Below, one piece after another: positions 63,261-64,000 of a stretch of DNA of 64,000 bases (positions are counted from its first letter, which is position 1; each line of letters begins with the position of its first letter). The notes beneath the pieces are model-generated. The model was given only the letters and a program-made list of their open reading frames with translations, was not told the DNA's origin and searched no databases. The DNA is taken from positions 558,001 to 622,000 of the forward strand of contig NZ_VFMY01000001.1 of the NCBI RefSeq assembly GCF_006715305.1, read 5' to 3'. Both the position numbers and the translations under genes were made by a program. The DNA comes from Arthrobacter sp. SLBN-100. GTDB lineage: Bacteria; Actinomycetota; Actinomycetes; Actinomycetales; Micrococcaceae.

Positions 63261-63677
63261 ATGACCACTGCACGTGAAATTATGACCGGCGGCGTTGAAT
63301 GCATCGGTGAAAATGAAACCCTGGAAGCAGCGGCGCGCAAGATGAAAGACCTGGACGTCGGTGCACTCCCGATCTGCGGGGAGGACAACCGGCTCAAGGG
63401 CATGATCACGGACCGGGACATCGTCATTAAATGCTTCGCGGAGGGTGGTGATCCCCGGACCGCAAAGGCGGGGGATTTTGGCCAGGGCAAGCCGGTCACC
63501 ATCGGCGCGGACGATTCCATCGAAGAAGCGATCAGCACCATGCAGGAGCATCAGGTGCGTCGGCTTCCGGTCATTGACGGCCATGATCTGGTCGGCATCC
63601 TCACCCAGGCGGACATCGCGCGCAACTACCCGGAGGACAGAGTGGGGGAACTCGTCGAGCTCATTTCCTTCTACTGA
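63261..63677 (+). CDS. Two-CBS-domain protein
   Basis: A 138-residue protein made of a CBS pair: MTTAREIMTGGVECIGENET to MITDRDIVIK for the first, and KPVTIGADDSIEEAISTM to LVGILTQADIARN for the second. CBS pairs bind adenine nucleotides and act as energy sensors; stand-alone forms are often stress- or hypoxia-induced. AAGGAG lies six bases before the ATG. Confidence 0.92.
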   Translation: MTTAREIMTGGVECIGENETLEAAARKMKDLDVGALPICGEDNRLKGMITDRDIVIKCFAEGGDPRTAKAGDFGQGKPVTIGADDSIEEAISTMQEHQVRRLPVIDGHDLVGILTQADIARNYPEDRVGELVELISFY

Positions 63678-63716
63678 GTGGACCTCATACCGCCAACTAC
63701 AAACCGCATGGCTGGA

Positions 63717-64000
63717 GAATCGAGTAGGAGGGCCGGGTTTCCCGGCCCTCCTCTCACACCACCGTACGTGCGGGCCTCGCATACGGCGGTTCGCTAGGTC
63801 GTTGAAAACGGTCCCAAGCAGTGTGAAAGAGTAGGAAGCCTTCCTCCACCCAGTGTTGGTTGGGGAGGGCGCGTTGGAGAATGGGCGAGCCCGCGATCCG
63901 CCAGTAGGCGCGGCTGGTCATGCCCCATTGGTAGGCCAGATTAGGCCTGATCCCGAGCTTGCGCAGCTTTGCCACCCGTGTTCGCGGACGTTTCCATTCC
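63717..64000 (-). mobile_element. 3' end of a group II intron
   Basis: Read leftward: the end of an intron-encoded reverse transcriptase, a domain V-like hairpin (63758-63790, ACCGCCGTATGCG pairing with a CGCACGTACGGTGGT arm with a bulge) and a domain VI-like 12-base-pair stem (63726-63737 with 63741-63752, loop TTT). The intron 3' boundary should lie near 63717-63722. The 5' part is beyond the window. Confidence 0.8.
63754..64000 (-). CDS. ltrA: Group II intron reverse transcriptase/maturase, C-terminal fragment
   Basis: Open from the right edge, so the N-terminal and catalytic RT domains lie outside. The visible 80 or so residues (WKRPRTRVAKLRKLGIRPNL, AYQWGMTSRAYWRIAGSP, QHWVEEGFLLFH) match the maturase end of LtrA-type proteins. 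The frame then runs through the domain V hairpin to a stop at 63754, so the last dozen residues (SEPPYARPARTVV) are encoded by ribozyme sequence. Confidence 0.85.
   Translation of the reverse strand, partial: EWKRPRTRVAKLRKLGIRPNLAYQWGMTSRAYWRIAGSPILQRALPNQHWVEEGFLLFHTAWDRFQRPSEPPYARPARTVV

Overview
The window is high-GC DNA densely packed with genes on both strands. It has actinobacterial markers: a BioY/ECF biotin transporter, DUF4193 and DUF3099 proteins, a GlgM-type glycogen synthase, and a ctaB-ctaA-ABC-sufR-sufBDC block that matches from memory the Mycobacterium Rv1451-Rv1466 neighbourhood. Protein wording and gene order suggest Micrococcaceae (Arthrobacter/Pseudarthrobacter-like). It reads as chromosomal core sequence with a few small degraded or mobile patches. 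No tRNA, rRNA, CRISPR array, prophage or integrated plasmid was seen.

1-11.6 kb: haem and Fe-S supply. ctaB (5' end off the window), a SulP-carbonic anhydrase fusion, a leftward ABC ATPase-permease-ctaA operon, and a rightward sufR-sufB-sufD-Rieske-sufC-sufT operon without sufS or sufU. 11.6-17.3 kb: a zinc metallopeptidase, an acyl-CoA ligase plus a thiolase with an altered active site, and the biotin importer bioY-ecfA-ecfT. 17.3-24.2 kb: a looser accessory stretch with a frameshifted VOC protein, a repeat-containing acidic small protein, a CmtR-like sensor with CDF efflux pump, a C39-like lipoprotein, a frameshifted spore-photoproduct-lyase-family gene, an SRPBCC/DUF4166 pair, a decayed dihydrofolate-reductase-like gene and arfB. 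24.4-31 kb: an ABC-F ATPase, a SURF1 operon, fabG with an SDR that may be an enoyl reductase, and serB. 31-39 kb: ABC ATPase, TSUP permease, TrmH methyltransferase, rpmE2, a permuted lipoate ligase, pepN and a YeiH exporter.

39-42.5 kb: a three-gene operon of circularly permuted ATP-grasp, alpha-E and transglutaminase-like proteins, a predicted but poorly characterised peptide-ligation system. 42.5-47.3 kb: a flavin-type oxidase, a zinc-finger SDR and divergent glgC/glgA. 47.3-53.9 kb: a lipid-oxidation module of acyl-CoA dehydrogenase, TetR repressor with a perfect 13-bp-arm operator, thiolase, two-domain ketoacyl reductase and MaoC hydratase. 53.9-63.7 kb: FUSC protein, serine hydrolase, glutathionyl-hydroquinone-reductase-like GST, M50 protease, YqeY, DUF4193, two GT9 glycosyltransferases, SGNH hydrolase, an orphan glutamyl-tRNA reductase C-terminal fragment and a CBS protein. 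The right edge enters a leftward group II intron at its 3' end.

Several palindromic elements sit between convergent genes. Two copies of one family (11.59 kb and 35.20 kb) share a 28-nt spacer length, and the second supplies the last codons of pepN. A third, unrelated, roughly 215-bp imperfect palindrome lies at 26.0-26.2 kb.
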